A stretch of 64,000 bases of DNA, from the NCBI RefSeq assembly GCF_001619985.1, contig NW_017264197.1:1-64000 (forward strand), given 5' to 3'. Of the stretch, positions 10,823 through 22,783 are shown piece after piece; the first letter of the stretch is position 1, and each line of letters starts with the position of its first letter. A model generated the notes under the pieces. It was not told the origin of the DNA and did not search any database. It worked only from the letters and a program-made list of their open reading frames with translations. Made by a program: the position numbers and the translations under genes. Source of the stretch: Xylona heveae TC161. Taxonomy: Eukaryota > Ascomycota > Xylonomycetes > Xylonales > Xylonaceae.

Positions 10823-11814
10823 CTTCACTGAAGGAGCTTCAGAGTAAGTCAGCGTTTAGTGAGAGATTAAGCAAGCCTTCGAAGTAACAACTCATAAGAA
10901 AGAGATTCGACTGATAAGGCTAGGCTTGGATCTCGGTATCTAACTATCACGTGAAAGCGCGACCGCACGTGACATTTGCGCAACCCACCGAATATTAACA
11001 GGCAGAGCTCGATCGGATTCATGCGTCTCAACATATAAAATACTTCCCTCGATAGCATACGACAGCATCATTTGTCAAATTGCCATTAAAGTTTCTGGTG
11101 TCCTGCGTGATCTGAATTATCCTCATATTGAACGACATCTGAAGCTAGTTATAGTATAGTTTCGCATTCCAGTTCAGCTCCTTACCAATGAACCGCAAGG
11201 AAGTCCAAACAGGATGTGAATAGCGACTACTCGATATTTTGATGTCAATATCCTTCCAGTCTCAAAAGTTGAGACATAGACTTCTGTAATGGTAGAGTCT
11301 TGAGTAGAGCCCTTGGGGTGGTAAATAAGGCTTGACGTCCTGGTCCCTGGGCAGAAGAAAAGCTGTCAGGAGCTTGGCCGTGCTCGTTCTAGATAGCGCG
11401 GCTCTTCCCGAGGGCGAATGCTCGACCGTCCGACTTCCCCACGTCACGAGTGCTCCATCACCAGCATCATTCTTTTTTTTTTACATCCCTTTTCAAAATG
11501 TTGCCTTTATGCAGGCCAGCATCTTGAAATGTCGAAGAATAGCACAATATTCTCGATCTTGAGTTTTTCTACCGTTAAACCAAGCTAAATTCAACCTCAA
11601 CGCTGTCGTTCTCCACACCGCCCCTCCAAGATCACTCCGCTTGAGCTCGTTCTGTTGAGAATCGGATTACCCACTGGAAACCCGACTCAAATTGAGCAGC
11701 TATCCACAGTATATCTTGTTTTTCAAGAGTACGCTCAACAGAACCACATTCATAATTCTCTGCCACGACTGGTGACCTAGTCCCCGATCATCTTCCTGTC
11801 ACCAGGGGCTAGCC
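10823..11814. other. Divergent promoter region, HAD hydrolase / DUF7918
   Basis: About 990 bp between two divergent starts. The right part (11570-11814) is C/A-rich and likely the 5' leader of the plus-strand gene. No gene-like frame is convincing. Confidence 0.4.
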
Positions 11815-13726
11815 ATGCCTTGCTTCAAGGGCCTGGCTGTGAGCATCCACACTCCGGATGGCCCTTTGCCAGAATATTCCATTCAAAAGCAATCGAAGTA
11901 TTCCAGGATTACGTCTTACATTCCAGTGCCACCTCCAAGAATTCCACCAGATTCGACGACTAAGAAGCCTGAACAGTCCACATTTGCAATATCGATAACT
12001 CTCCTCACACCTGGTTTGACTGTGCCTTATTCAACACCGAAGCCTACAGAGGAAGAACCATTCCCAAAACCGAAATATGTTGGAGAACTCCCTGGATATG
12101 GAAGTACTCGTGGTCGATACACCAGTTCGATCGGGCCTTATATTGCCCTCACCGGCTCTCCGAATGAAACAGTTGCGGCTTATATTTACTTTGATGGACG
12201 ACAGAAGGAAGAAGTGGCAACCCTTCTAAGAAGAGGCGAGGAGACCTGGGTCAATTCAAGATGGGTCAGCGTTCCGGAATCTGAAGGCGGCGGCCTCGCC
12301 GAGCGCGAATTTCTTTTCCGTGAAGTTGGCCTAGAGAGGTGGCTGAATGGCCTAGACTTGGAAGGTAAAGACGCTGCAGCGACGATTGAGAAGCGGAGAC
12401 AACGATTGGAGAGGAAGCTTCGTAAGAAAAGAGAAGCCAAGGAACGTGCTGCTGCGGGGAGCGAGATGGACATGGAGAAGGATAGCGAGGGCGGCAAGGA
12501 AAGCAAAGGAGTGCTGCGATACGGTGCAGATGAACGAGCACCGATTCAAAGGATGACCGAGGAAGATGGCCTTTTTTCTTCTGATTCCGACTCAGAAGAT
12601 GAACCCCCGATGCCCGAAGCTGCTGGACAGATAAAGGTCGCCTTGTTTCGCGTTCTTGCCTCCGGCGAGATTAAAAAAGGAGAATATTCTCCTCAATTTG
12701 ACGCACATGATGATGATGAGGACTCTCAAGCAGGCTCGAATGGTAATGCAAAAGGGTCGGGAGGCGGAGATGCGGACGTCGATCATACAACAAGTTTTGC
12801 CAAACCAAAAACTTTGGACCCGAAATCGATAAGCACCCAAACTGTGACCGGCATTGATGGCCCTGATAAGCCTTATGCAGTCTTCACCTTCCTGTATCGA
12901 GGCGAGAGTTAGTTCCCCTTTTCTTCTGCGATTTCATCAGTTCACATTCTGACTAAATGTAGGGCAATTGCAAAAAATGGGCATTCTACCATCCTCGAGA
13001 GACACAAGCACAACTCCGGCTTCAGGGAAGCGCAAATCTGTGCAGACAGATTTTAGCAAATTAGGCCCGTTGAATACCCGGGGCACCGTTGGTTTTGCCG
13101 CTTTCCGTGACAATGATGCCCTCCTGCCTTCGTCCACGTACAAAAAGGGGAAATCGGGCAAAAGCTCAAGAGACGCAATGGACAGCGACGATGAAGACGA
13201 TGATGCTGGCATCGTTGGTAAACTTGAAGATATCGACAACAATGTCGATGGTTCCGATTTGCTTTCTCCGGAGGACGCGAAACGGCAAGGTGAACTTACA
13301 GAAGGACTTCGCAATATCAAGGTACGTGTCCGCCTAGTGTACAGTTTTCAGGAAGGGTTTAGGCTCACACTTGAGCAGTTAAAACGACAGCATTCAGCCG
13401 ATCCGCTCAGCGATGCGACACCACCGGCTCGCAAATCTCCAGCATTGGATCCCTCCGTGACGGTATCTGGCTCTACGCCGCCAACTTTTAGCCTCAACAC
13501 GCCCGTCAACGCAGGCGAAGATTCCACCGATGCGATAGTTGGCAGTCCGTTGAAGAAACAACGGGCAAGTCTGTCGGGCTTGGACGAGGAAATGATGAGG
13601 AAGCGTCTGGAAACCGGTCCTGGTAGCGTCAAAGAATCGGGGATTGCTCCCAAAGCAGAGCCACCTTTGGAAGCAGTAAAGAAGGAAACCGTGCCCGCTA
13701 CAGCCAACGAAGACGAAGAGTTGTAA
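11815..13726 (+). CDS. DUF7918-like conserved fungal protein
   Basis: Exons are 11815-12907, 12963-13321 and 13379-13726, giving about 599 residues. The N-terminal domain begins FKGLAVSIHTPDGPLPEY and carries beta-rich segments (GPYIALTGSPNETVAAYIYFDG, FVN-like WVNSRWVSVP), followed by a Lys/Arg/Glu helix of about 40 residues. It ends after an FTFLYRGERQLQKMGIL join that matches the way DUF7918 proteins finish their core. The C-terminal third is low-complexity, Ser/Pro/acidic, with KKQR-type basic patches, suggesting a nuclear protein. The second intron (57 nt) has a length divisible by three and no stop, so an unspliced product would simply gain 19 residues. Function is unknown. The family assignment is from recalled features. 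Confidence 0.7.
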
Positions 13727-16700
13727 ATCGGGGGCTGTGGAAGCTGCTCGTTAGCACGCCGCATTTTTGTTTCCTCTCCACGGGGTCCGATAGATGCGCT
13801 GCTTCAGTTGCAAGCCGCAAGCTCATGCTATTCACGATCGCCAAGCTGCCAATTGGTTTGTTTCAAATCCTTTGATCTCCGACGCGGGAAAGCGATGCTT
13901 CACAGCTGCGTCAGCAAGATGTTTCGTGCTTTCAGGTCCGGGAAGATTCATGCGCATGGCTCATCTCATTGCGCTTTTCTCGTGGTTTGACAGCTAAGAA
14001 GACACAATCTCGTTTCCTACTTCGTGTACATACATATACCCAGCGTTATTCCACGCTATCAGATGCATCGGCAAAAGCTGCAAAGCGCCCATACAAGCAT
14101 TCTTCTGTTCAGATCAAGCTCTTCAATTAATTGAATTGGATTGACGTGATGAATCATCAAAAAATATTGATCACATGTCCCAATCGATGATTAGCAGCTG
14201 AGCGGAGAGTGTTTGTGACGTGAAGTGCTTTGCCAAGCGATATCAATGTTTAACTTCTACCAACCGTTTGCGTCCGAAACCTAGCATTAACTTGATGCAT
14301 AAGGTGAGCGTGAGCAAGATGGATTGAAGAATCCATTCATACACCTGGTCGCCTACGTAATAACATGGCATTTTTTTTGAGCCCTTGCGCTTGAAGAATA
14401 AATTCGCAGCATAGTATTCTTGGATAAAATGTTTGATTCTCACTAAGATCATGGCAACAAGACTTGCGACTTCCACACCGAACCGCGAGAGAAAGTGGGA
14501 AATATGGGTTGACAACATTAAAGAAACCAGGAATGTGTAAGTTTGATCATCGATAGCCAATTCAATGGTCTCCAGAAATCCAAAAGCGAAGACCATTGGG
14601 TTCTGAAAACAAGGAATTGAGAGTCGCACTGCAAAAATAGATAGAATAGGAGCTCTCCTGATTAAAAGTGGGGTCTGTAATACCATAAATCAAATAAGTT
14701 ATAACGACATATTCCATTAATAAATATATCTTCCTCGAATGTGCACTCTGCACGCTGGGTGCCTATCTTGGGCGGTTTGGACTCTGTTATTTCCTGAATA
14801 GGCCATTTACAAGTATTGGACTTGGTCGACCTAAACTAGACCAATTGATCTAGGGCTAGATGATCGGATACCGTTGTTTGACTTCTGCAGGATAATGCAG
14901 AGGCTGAAAACTGATGTTGAGCCATTCAATATCTAAGAATTAGCTGGGAACCGACATTTGAAAAAACAATTATCCCCAAGGTTCTCAAAGCGGTGAGGTT
15001 TGGGTTTGATCAGAGCGTAAAGCCACGTAAGTTGCATCGCTTGTAGTGGGGAAGGGCTAGAATGATGGGGCTTGTTGCTGCGACGACATTTAGTGATCCT
15101 GAGGGTTAATTGACACAGTTAGGTAGTGTTAGAACCTGTGGGCAGAACTTTGAAAGTTTCAAGATTGCTGCCTAGGACGGTTGTCTCCGTCCCATTTTAG
15201 CATTCGACCATCTTGTGACAAATTCCCAAAGTTTATTGGGCGTGTTATCCCCTCGGATGATGAAGACCTTATAACTCAGCACCCGAGGCAAAAGGTATTT
15301 GATTTTTGCGGGGTATTTTGCAAAGCAAGAATTGGCGGATGAGAGACAGGGATGATGAAAAGGTGGATTTTGTGATGGCTTTCGTGCTGTCTACGGAGTA
15401 CAAAGGACAGATAATCGAAGGGCAGTGACAGGAAGGTACCGTACAACAGTGAGCAGGCTTCCAGACCCTCAAGGGGGGATTTGACCCAAAATGTGGGCTG
15501 ACTTGGTAGCGTAAGGCAAGGACGAAAAGCGGTGGAGGCGCAGTCGCGTCGTTAAGGTTACTGTGAACGCATATCGAGCATGAACGGCCCCAGCTAGACA
15601 GGGTACCTGGGACAGGGGCAATGGGCCACAGTACGCGTACAAGACTTGTATCAGCATGCCGAACGGAAGTTTATCTTGTTGCAGTCACGTTTCCGAAGCA
15701 GATAGGTCAACGCGCCCAACTTGGGCGCCCTGTGTGAGGCCAGAAGATTGCCAAGATCATACGGTGAAGATGGGAAAGCAAGAAATGGCTACGCATGGAG
15801 TACACCGACAACTTTTTTTCGATTATTGATACTCCAGAAACGTCTGTCAACTATAAGCCATTTGTTGTGGTGGCCGAGCTATTGGGAGCTTGGAGAGGTG
15901 AGCGCTCCACTTTGGTTTGTTTTCAACGTTGGACTGTTTAGAGTGCCCGCCAGGCAGAACCGAGGGGGAGGAGCTGACGGCTATCCCTACGCAGTGGCTT
16001 TCACAATGGATTAGCTGCCAGTGGATTTAGTTCGGCCGAGGATTGGGCTTAGTGAGTTTGGCGTTGGACGCCAAGCACTGCGACGGACCAGGCGACGAAT
16101 TGCTTAGCTATAGCGTGGAAAAGGCTTGGGAGGAGCATGAATGAGCATGGATAATGGACTCCGCGCAGGGTTGGCGACAACTCTTGGCTCTCGCATGGCT
16201 GAACGCGGTCGATTTACGATGCTCAGATGATGTTGATGCTGGCAATGAGAGAATCCTATTTTCTTGCCGACTTGATCATAGACTCTTGCTACGTGTCCAA
16301 TGGAAAGATGCGCCCATGGAGCACATGGCTTCACATGCGCGCGCTCTTCCCCGGAAATTCTGGGCTTTTTCGCTTGGCGATAATCGTACAGACTGTACGA
16401 CGATTGCGCACTCCAGGCATGGGCAGTTCACAGAGAATATCTGGCGAAAGGGATCCAGAGGCCGCCCACCTTGATCGGGCATTCGCGGATAACGAAGGTA
16501 AAGGAACGGAGGAAAGGGAGCAGAATGTCAAACCCTGGTGCCATGAACGGTTGGCTGATTAGATTTTTTGATATGGGAGGTATCACCTCACCTCCATGGT
16601 CACAATGATATCAGAATTGCAGACACCAGATTGTACACGCATGCAGATGCATATCTAAAGCACCCACCGTGGCCCATCTATGGCTGGAACAACAGCCAAA

Positions 16701-16843
16701 GTTGCACAAAATGAGTGTTCCAGCGGGGAGCAAGCTGATGCACCCCGGGGATGCGAGGGGGGTATGAAACACGCATCAAGCAGAGAAGAAGACGGAAGGG
16801 AAAAAGAATGTTCGTATCAAGCAGTACAGTACTGCACGAAACC

Positions 16844-16869
16844 TTTTTTTTTTTTTTTTTTTTTTTTTT
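16844..16869. repeat. Poly(T) tract of 26
   Basis: An uninterrupted run of 26 T on the plus strand, 8 bp after the palindrome at 16821-16835. It is either simple slippage or, read on the minus strand, a fossil poly(A) tail. Nothing beside it identifies a retroposed copy. Confidence 0.9.
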
Positions 16870-18865
16870 CTTTTCGTCCTTGGCAATGGGGAGAGAGCAG
16901 TTTGTCGGTTTTGTGCAACTTGTTACCCGCCGTCTGGTCGATCTGGCCTCTGCTCAGTGGCATGTCCGGCCAGATGGGTCTTACATTCCCGACGGCAGAG
17001 AAGAAAGACACATGCTACCAATCAAGCATTTACGAAGGCCCATACTCGTGGGAAATTCGCATTGATAGGCTCGTTGCAGCCGAGCTCAGTTTTGTGTCAT
17101 TTTGCTGCGGTTACCCCTTGCTGCAATTCCCCTCCCCCTGATTCTTATCTTTTATCTTAACTTCTCCTTTATTTCCTGCCGGGACGTGCTACCGTCCGCT
17201 TCCGCGGGAATGAAAATCAACAGACGGGAAAGCATGAAACAACCAACCAGTGATATTGCATGATTGGCGGTGAGTTATAAATCATGTTTAATGCAGATCA
17301 ATGGTCGGGCAAGGCCTCGTAATCTAGAGTCAACAACATGCCATATGTCTACGAGCCATGGTGAGACCGATCGAAGATCCGTTTACTCTGTTATCGTTTT
17401 GGAGGATGTATCCAACAGGGATTGACGAGCAGTCTCAATTTGCCGTTTCAAGCTGGATTCATCTATTATGGAACAAAGAAATCAAACTGAAATAAGGTGA
17501 TTTTACCGACTATATTTGTGTCATTTCCTCTTTGTACTACATTAGAGAGGGTGAAGCTGCCTTATGGACCGGATATTGAATAGTTCAATACTATCATCGG
17601 CTGCCAAGCCCAGCACATTATTGCCCCGGCCCTTCTTCTCTCTCTCTCTTGGGCACAATCGTCAATAATGGTCGGGCGCCATCTAATCAAGGTGTCCAAG
17701 TTTCCTTCTCTTTACCGTGCAAAACCCCTACCCCCTGGTGGATCACCGCATCTGAGACGGGAAAAAGAGGTTGAGCTTACACTGGTTAGTCTTGTTGTGG
17801 GTCGATGATCGCCGGAAGCTACGGGCCATGGGCACTAGAGTAAGAGAGTAAAAAGGACGGTCCCCAGTGACTCGATACCCAACCGACGGTTTGACTGGCA
17901 CAGGAGCTAAACCAAGTAGCTATTACTCTAACAGAACGAAGCCATGGTTGATCCTAGTCATTTTGAGCTCATTCTTCTTCAGCAAGTGACTCTTACAATG
18001 GTACCAGAGTACTTGTACAGATTCCAAGACAATGTTATTACCTTGGGTACCTTCCTTGACTCTTTTTCTTACAGAAAAGTCTACTCTGACGTGATGACGA
18101 CACCTGTAAGAAAGTGAGTGATAAGAGACAGTAATCATTTGCATCTGACTGCATTGGATGGGTAACAGGGGGAATGATGCTATAGGAGTGGAGTTCTCTT
18201 GTCGCAGTTCTAGATAATCTGTACTTGAAAACCAAGAGCTGATGCCAAGGCCACAAGGTCACGGACCGATAGCCACGGCTCAAGTCACACCTTTAACTCG
18301 TCGACTCAAGATGAGTCTAAAACGCCCCAAACTAAAGGGCATTGACTCAGCCATGCTCTTGGCTCTTTTTTAATTCTGACGACGACGACAACAAAAAGAC
18401 CATGACAACACACCTGATGATTAGTTACCAATGATTAGTTACTGGATGGTGTATTCTGTGTGTGTGTGGCTACTTGCTTGGCCCCCCCTTGTCTGGACTC
18501 TCTCTCGTGTGCTCCATTCTCACCCTTGACGCAGCCCCAAGAGAAGAAAAACCCTTGATCTCTCATTCTCACTCATCCTTCTTTTCTGATCATCTCCCTA
18601 GCACTTCTGCTAGACTAAACTAAATCCTATCTATCCTTCGCTGCCTGCTGTCCCGCTTCGGAAACCATGTGGAGTCCAAGCTCCCCACCGTCGTCTTGTC
18701 CTTCTTCTCCTTCTTCTCCTTCTTCCCACCTAACCCTGGGTAACATCCCATGTCTTATGTTTCTCCTCCGATGGGGCTGATGGGCTAACATTTGATGCTG
18801 CAGTGACTTTTACTTGTAACCCGAGGGTGAATGCAAATCAGTTGATAAATAAATGAAATAAAATG

Positions 18866-19384
18866 CCCTGCCCTGCCCTCCTTCTTCGCCCGCCCCCTTG
18901 GCTTACAATTTCTACGTGTTTGACGTTTCAGTTATACTCATCATTTAAATTAGTCCATACCTCTGGGTTTTTGAGTGTCCTTTTGTCTCACACTCATATC
19001 TCTGACACGCATTGAAGACCCTGTTGGCTGCGCTTGGAAGCTGGACTGTCCTTGCCTCTATATTTTTTTTTGATCACCTATCACATTCGTCATCGCGTCA
19101 ATAATACATTTTTTGAGCCTTCTCGAGCCTTCTCGAGCCTTTTACTTGCTTCGAAGAATACATTACAATACAATACTATATCTCGAACATCTTCACATAC
19201 GTCCTGGCTCTACTCGACTACGTGCAGCTGCAGAAGAGCTCTTGATATCCCACCGCAAATCCGCATACACCCAAAACACGGTCCCACAAAAGCTCTTACG
19301 TCAATTCAATTGATATCAGCTCTACAACATCTCCTCCTCCTCCTCTCCAATATCTCGCAAGACCAAAAACACTTGCCCGTGAAC
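18866..19384 (+). promoter_or_regulatory. ATG-free probable 5' leader of Cys-rich gene
   Basis: No ATG occurs on the plus strand between 18866 and the start codon at 19385 (519 nt). The stretch is C/T-rich and contains three tandem copies of the 10-mer CGAGCCTTCT-like unit at about 19115-19143. This is what a long scanned 5' leader looks like. Confidence 0.5.
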
Positions 19385-20080
19385 ATGTGCGTCGCTCAGC
19401 TCAACGTGTGCGTGCAGCCCTGCCAGCACAGATGGTACTCTCTGCTGCGGCCCTGCCAATCGTCTCGCAACCTGAGCAATTGTCCCGAGAAGCTTTCTCT
19501 CGAAGGGTGGGAAAACAAATGCGACACCTGCCCATGGTGCAGCTCTCCCAACAATACCACCGATACCAACAACATCAACTCCTCCTCTCCCGCCGCCGCC
19601 ACTGACGACGACAATCTCATCCTGCTAAGCAGCAGCGCCGGCAGCGAGCGGCGCGGATCCGGCGGCTCCCGGTCCCGGTCCCGCCAGAGCTCCTCCTCCT
19701 CCACCTCTCTCGCGCGCCGAGCCAGTCTGGCACGCACCAGCAGCACAACATCGACCACCTCACTCCGGAATCGCCGGCAGAGCATGAAGATTGAAGCCAT
19801 CCTCCCTGCAGACCCGAGTCCCGTGCTCCCCGCCTCGTGGGCAACGAATGCTGCAGGAGCAGGAGCACCAGGAGGCACCTCTCTCTCGTCGTCTGCTTCG
19901 TCCTCGTCTCAAACCATTGCGGATCAGAAGCCATATCACCCTGCTTTGTCTTCCTCGCCGTATGTGTCCGGTAGTCCGCGATCGAGTCGCAGTCTGGAAC
20001 GCCCGTCGTCGCGCATGTCGAGTCTCTTGGACCGCTCGTGGTCGAAAAGCAAGCGCTGGTCGTGCGGGCTGATTAAGTGA
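19385..20080 (+). CDS. Small Cys-rich N-terminus / Ser-rich tail protein, function unknown
   Basis: The 231-residue frame starts at the ATG at 19385. I prefer it to upstream non-ATG extensions because the conserved part begins at once. The first 52 residues carry C2, C9, C13, H15, C24, C33, C46, C49 and C52, with CPEKLSLEGWE and a final CDTCPWC, a likely zinc-binding module found in Eurotiales hypothetical proteins. The rest is Ser/Arg-rich and low-complexity (RSRSRQSSSSSTSLARRASLARTSS), with RRAS/RRQS motifs that could be kinase sites, and a basic end (RSWSKSKRWSCGLIK). No membrane segment. A regulatory adaptor is possible, but no function is known to me. A minisatellite starts within 50 bp of the stop codon. 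Confidence 0.6.
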   Translation: MCVAQLNVCVQPCQHRWYSLLRPCQSSRNLSNCPEKLSLEGWENKCDTCPWCSSPNNTTDTNNINSSSPAAATDDDNLILLSSSAGSERRGSGGSRSRSRQSSSSSTSLARRASLARTSSTTSTTSLRNRRQSMKIEAILPADPSPVLPASWATNAAGAGAPGGTSLSSSASSSSQTIADQKPYHPALSSSPYVSGSPRSSRSLERPSSRMSSLLDRSWSKSKRWSCGLIK

Positions 20081-20118
20081 AGTGTGCATCTCAATTCACG
20101 GTTTCAATCCATGGTTTT

Positions 20119-20440
20119 CTATCCATTGGTTTATCTATCCATTGGTATTCTATCCATTGGTCTTCTATCCATTGGTCTTCTATCCATTGGTCTTCTATCC
20201 ATTGGTCTTCTATCCATTGGTCTTCTATCCATTGGTCTTCTANNNNNNNNNNNNNNNNNNNNNNNNNNNNNNNNNNNNNNNNNNNNNNNNNNNNNNNNNN
20301 NNNNNNNNNNNNNNNNNNNNNNNNNNNNNNNNTTGGTCTTCTATCCATTGGTCTTCTATCCATTGGTCTTCTATCCATTGGTCTTCTATCCATTGGTCTT
20401 CTATCCATTGGTCTTCTATCCATTGGTATTCTATCCACGG
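20119..20440 (+). repeat. 15-bp minisatellite, interrupted by assembly gap
   Basis: Tandem copies of a 15-bp unit (TCTATCCATTGGTCT in one phase). Eight ATCCATTGG cores lie before the gap and six full plus one partial after it; outer copies are degenerate (GGTATTC, TCCACGG). Because 15 is a multiple of three, all frames stay open through it, which creates spurious proteins. It probably lies in the 3' UTR of the Cys-rich gene. Confidence 0.95.
20243..20332. other. Assembly gap (90 N)
   Basis: Exactly 90 unknown bases inside the minisatellite. The repeat register after the gap is displaced by 4 nt from what a 90-nt gap predicts, so the true length is likely different. Confidence 0.95.
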
Positions 20441-21579
20441 TTCCAATCCATTGGTTCTTACGTCTCGGTTCTTTCGTCTCTTACCGGCCTATCACCAATC
20501 GGAATTTTATTTTCTGTCCCTGAGGAACTTCTCCGTTCCTCTTACTATCCTTGAAGAGCTTCTCCGTCTCTCTTCTTATTATCATCATCGAAGAGCTGAA
20601 GAGCTAAGAGTTTCTTCGGCATTGAAGGACAGCAACTCTCTTCTCTTCCCCCTCTTCTCTACTCTACTCTACTCTACTCCCAACTCTCCACCTTTCTACT
20701 CTCAACACTCTTCTCAATGGACACACATCCTTTCTCCGCTCCCTACTCCCCGCTCCACGCTCCACGCTCTCCGCTCTCCATTCACCGCTCACAGCTCTTT
20801 CTCTCTCATATCTCGACGCTCCTGAGGCCTCATACACAACTTGCATGCCTGAGCGCATGGTGCACACATGGTGCACTCCCGGATCAGTCTTAGAGATGGC
20901 CGAGTAATACACAGTATCCTATACACAGTGCACGGCACACAGTATGTCCTGAACCTCACAAGTAAAAAAGGAAAGGGTGGAGGACAGCAGATCGTGGCAG
21001 CCGTAGTCCAACTGAGACTGGGCTGGAAAGGACGGAGGGCAGCTGGAGAGATGGACATGTTCGTCAACAAAACACGAATATATTTTCTCGGAATGACGGG
21101 GGTAATCATGGACGCAGAGCAGGGAATAGGTCATGTATGGTAGTGCGGTAGTACGATACTATAGTAGATTCTTGTCTACTTTTGTCTCTAGCGCTCCTCC
21201 ATGTTTGTGAGATCCATAGCAGTAGCGATAGTATGGTGTATGTATATGTATGAGTAGGATATGATAGTAGTAGTATAAAATTGTGTGATTTTATTCTTTC
21301 TTGGTCTCTTCAGTAACGTGTAGATACATATATATGTATGTATGTCTAATCTAATATGTATGAAATGCTATATGTAGACCGTAAAACGGAACGGCGAAAG
21401 GGAAATATAAGATACTAAGGAAAAAATAAGATACCAAGGAAAAAATAAGATGATAGGAAAAAAAGAAAAAGAAAACGTGAATCAAATGATATATATACAG
21501 TGCAACTGAACCCAGGATACTCTTGTCCTCCTGTCCTCTTGTCCTCTTGTCCTCTACAAACCTCTAGGCTCTAGATAGT
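20441..21579. other. Convergent 3' region, Cys-rich gene / homoserine kinase
   Basis: Begins C/T-rich, with (TCTAC)n near 20659-20683 and CTCC/GCTC-rich runs to about 20820. From 21130 it is AT-rich with TATG/TAG repeats. Near 21523-21555 there are four imperfect TGTCCTCT copies. No gene seen. Confidence 0.5.
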
Positions 21580-22783
21580 CTATGACTTGTACGTCGCGGT
21601 GGTGCCGTCATGCGCAGGAACGAGCAATTTCCAATCACATTCGATGCCCTTGGTCTTGAACTCGGCAATGAGGGTGTGTGCAATCTGCTCGAAATTCTCC
21701 GTGGCGAGGGCGAGGATGGTGGGTCCGGCGCCGGAGAGACAGATGCCCAGCAGGCCCGGGTGGCTCTTGGGGGTCACGCTCTGCAGGATCTCGGTGAGGC
21801 CGGGGATGAGGGTCTTGCGGTAGGGCTGGTGCACTTTGTCCTGCATGGAGAGGTAGATGAATTCCGGGTCGGGCGGGGACTCGCCGAGGGCGATGGGCAG
21901 GAGCGCAATGCGCTGGAGGTTGAAGACGACGTCGGCGCGCATGTAGGATTTGGGCAGCACTTCGCGCGCCTCGGCGGTGGGGACTTTGAATTGCGGGATA
22001 ATGGCCACGCATTGGATCTCGGGCGCCCATTTGAACTGGTGGTAGTGCCCGATGTTGAGCGGTGGGTCGGGGGGTTTGAGACCAGTGTCCACGCCGCCCG
22101 TGCATTCGGGCAGAACTTCGCTGAGCGGGATCTCCAGGCGCGATACGTCTTCGGGTTTCAGCTCGTTCAGGTACGTGCCGACGAATCCGCCATATAGGGC
22201 TGCGGCGACGTTGTCGGGGTGTCGCTCGACCTGGTGTCTCATATTAGCTGGCAGTCCAAAGATGGGATGTTGGCAGTCAAAGGATGGGTTGGAATAATGG
22301 AGAAGACCACGAGGTACGAGGTACGAGGTATAGGATGGGTAAGGTACGGGAGAAAAAAGGGAAATAGCGTACCATCAAGCAGTAATCCAACATTCGAGCC
22401 TTGGACAGACCTAATTGACCGACTTCGTTGGCTAAAAAGACGCCCGCGACGACTGCTGCGCCGGAAGAGCCCAGGCCGCGACCCAATGGGATAGGGTTGA
22501 CAATGTGAATGTTCGTCTCGATGGGGAATGCGCGCTGGTTGTGGCAGCGCAGGACGTACAACGCGACGCGGGTGATGAGGTTGCGCTCCGGGTTGAGGCT
22601 GACGCTGCCCTGGCCGCCCTGGCCCTCGTACGTGATGCCGCAGTTGAGTATCTTCTCCGACGTCGTCTTGCTCTTGTCCACTTTGACGTGCAGTTCGAGG
22701 TACATGGACAGGGCGAGGCCGATCACGTCGAAGCCAGGGCCAATGTTGGCCGACGAGCACGGCGCGCGGATGGTGAACTCCAT
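21580..22783 (-). CDS. THR1: Homoserine kinase
   Basis: Exons are 22373-22783 and 21580-22230 (phase-0 intron of 142 nt), giving 353 residues, the normal fungal length. A cytosolic GHMP-family kinase that phosphorylates L-homoserine with ATP to O-phosphohomoserine, the step before threonine synthase. Seen in the sequence: the N-terminal substrate loop APCSSANIGPGFDVIGLAL, the GHMP ATP-binding motif PLGRGLGSSGAAVVAG, HPDNVAAALYGG after the splice, and the C-terminal GICLSGAGPTILAL glycine motif. The ATG at 22783 is chosen because homoserine kinases begin right before this loop. Two TGACTC cores about 100 bp upstream fit amino-acid (cross-pathway) control. Confidence 0.95.

Larger units (their letters stand above)
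13727..19384. other. 5.6-kb region without a supported gene
   Basis: No frame here shows domain features, codon continuity or convincing splice partners. It holds an AT-rich part (about 14.0-15.0 kb) with a hydrophobic minus-strand frame at 14243-14686 that I could not relate to anything. It also holds a perfect palindrome (16821-16835) followed by 26 T (16844-16869). The ATG-free leader candidate of the next gene lies at 18866-19384. Non-coding RNA genes or long regulatory DNA are possible, but I see no direct sign. Confidence 0.4.

Noticed and set aside
14243-14686. Hydrophobic minus-strand frame of 147 codons
   Set aside because: AT-rich DNA gives hydrophobic translation by chance. No family pattern, no convincing splice partners.
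16154-17141. Group of short overlapping frames, 60-150 codons
   Set aside because: Low-complexity or mutually overlapping, some spanning the poly(T) tract. No consistent splice structure.
19034-19384. N-terminal extension of the Cys-rich protein
   Set aside because: There is no ATG in it, and the conserved Cys module starts right after the ATG at 19385.
20077-20825. Several long open frames, both strands, across the minisatellite and gap
   Set aside because: They arise because the 15-bp unit is divisible by three and N bases hide stops. The peptides are pure repeats.
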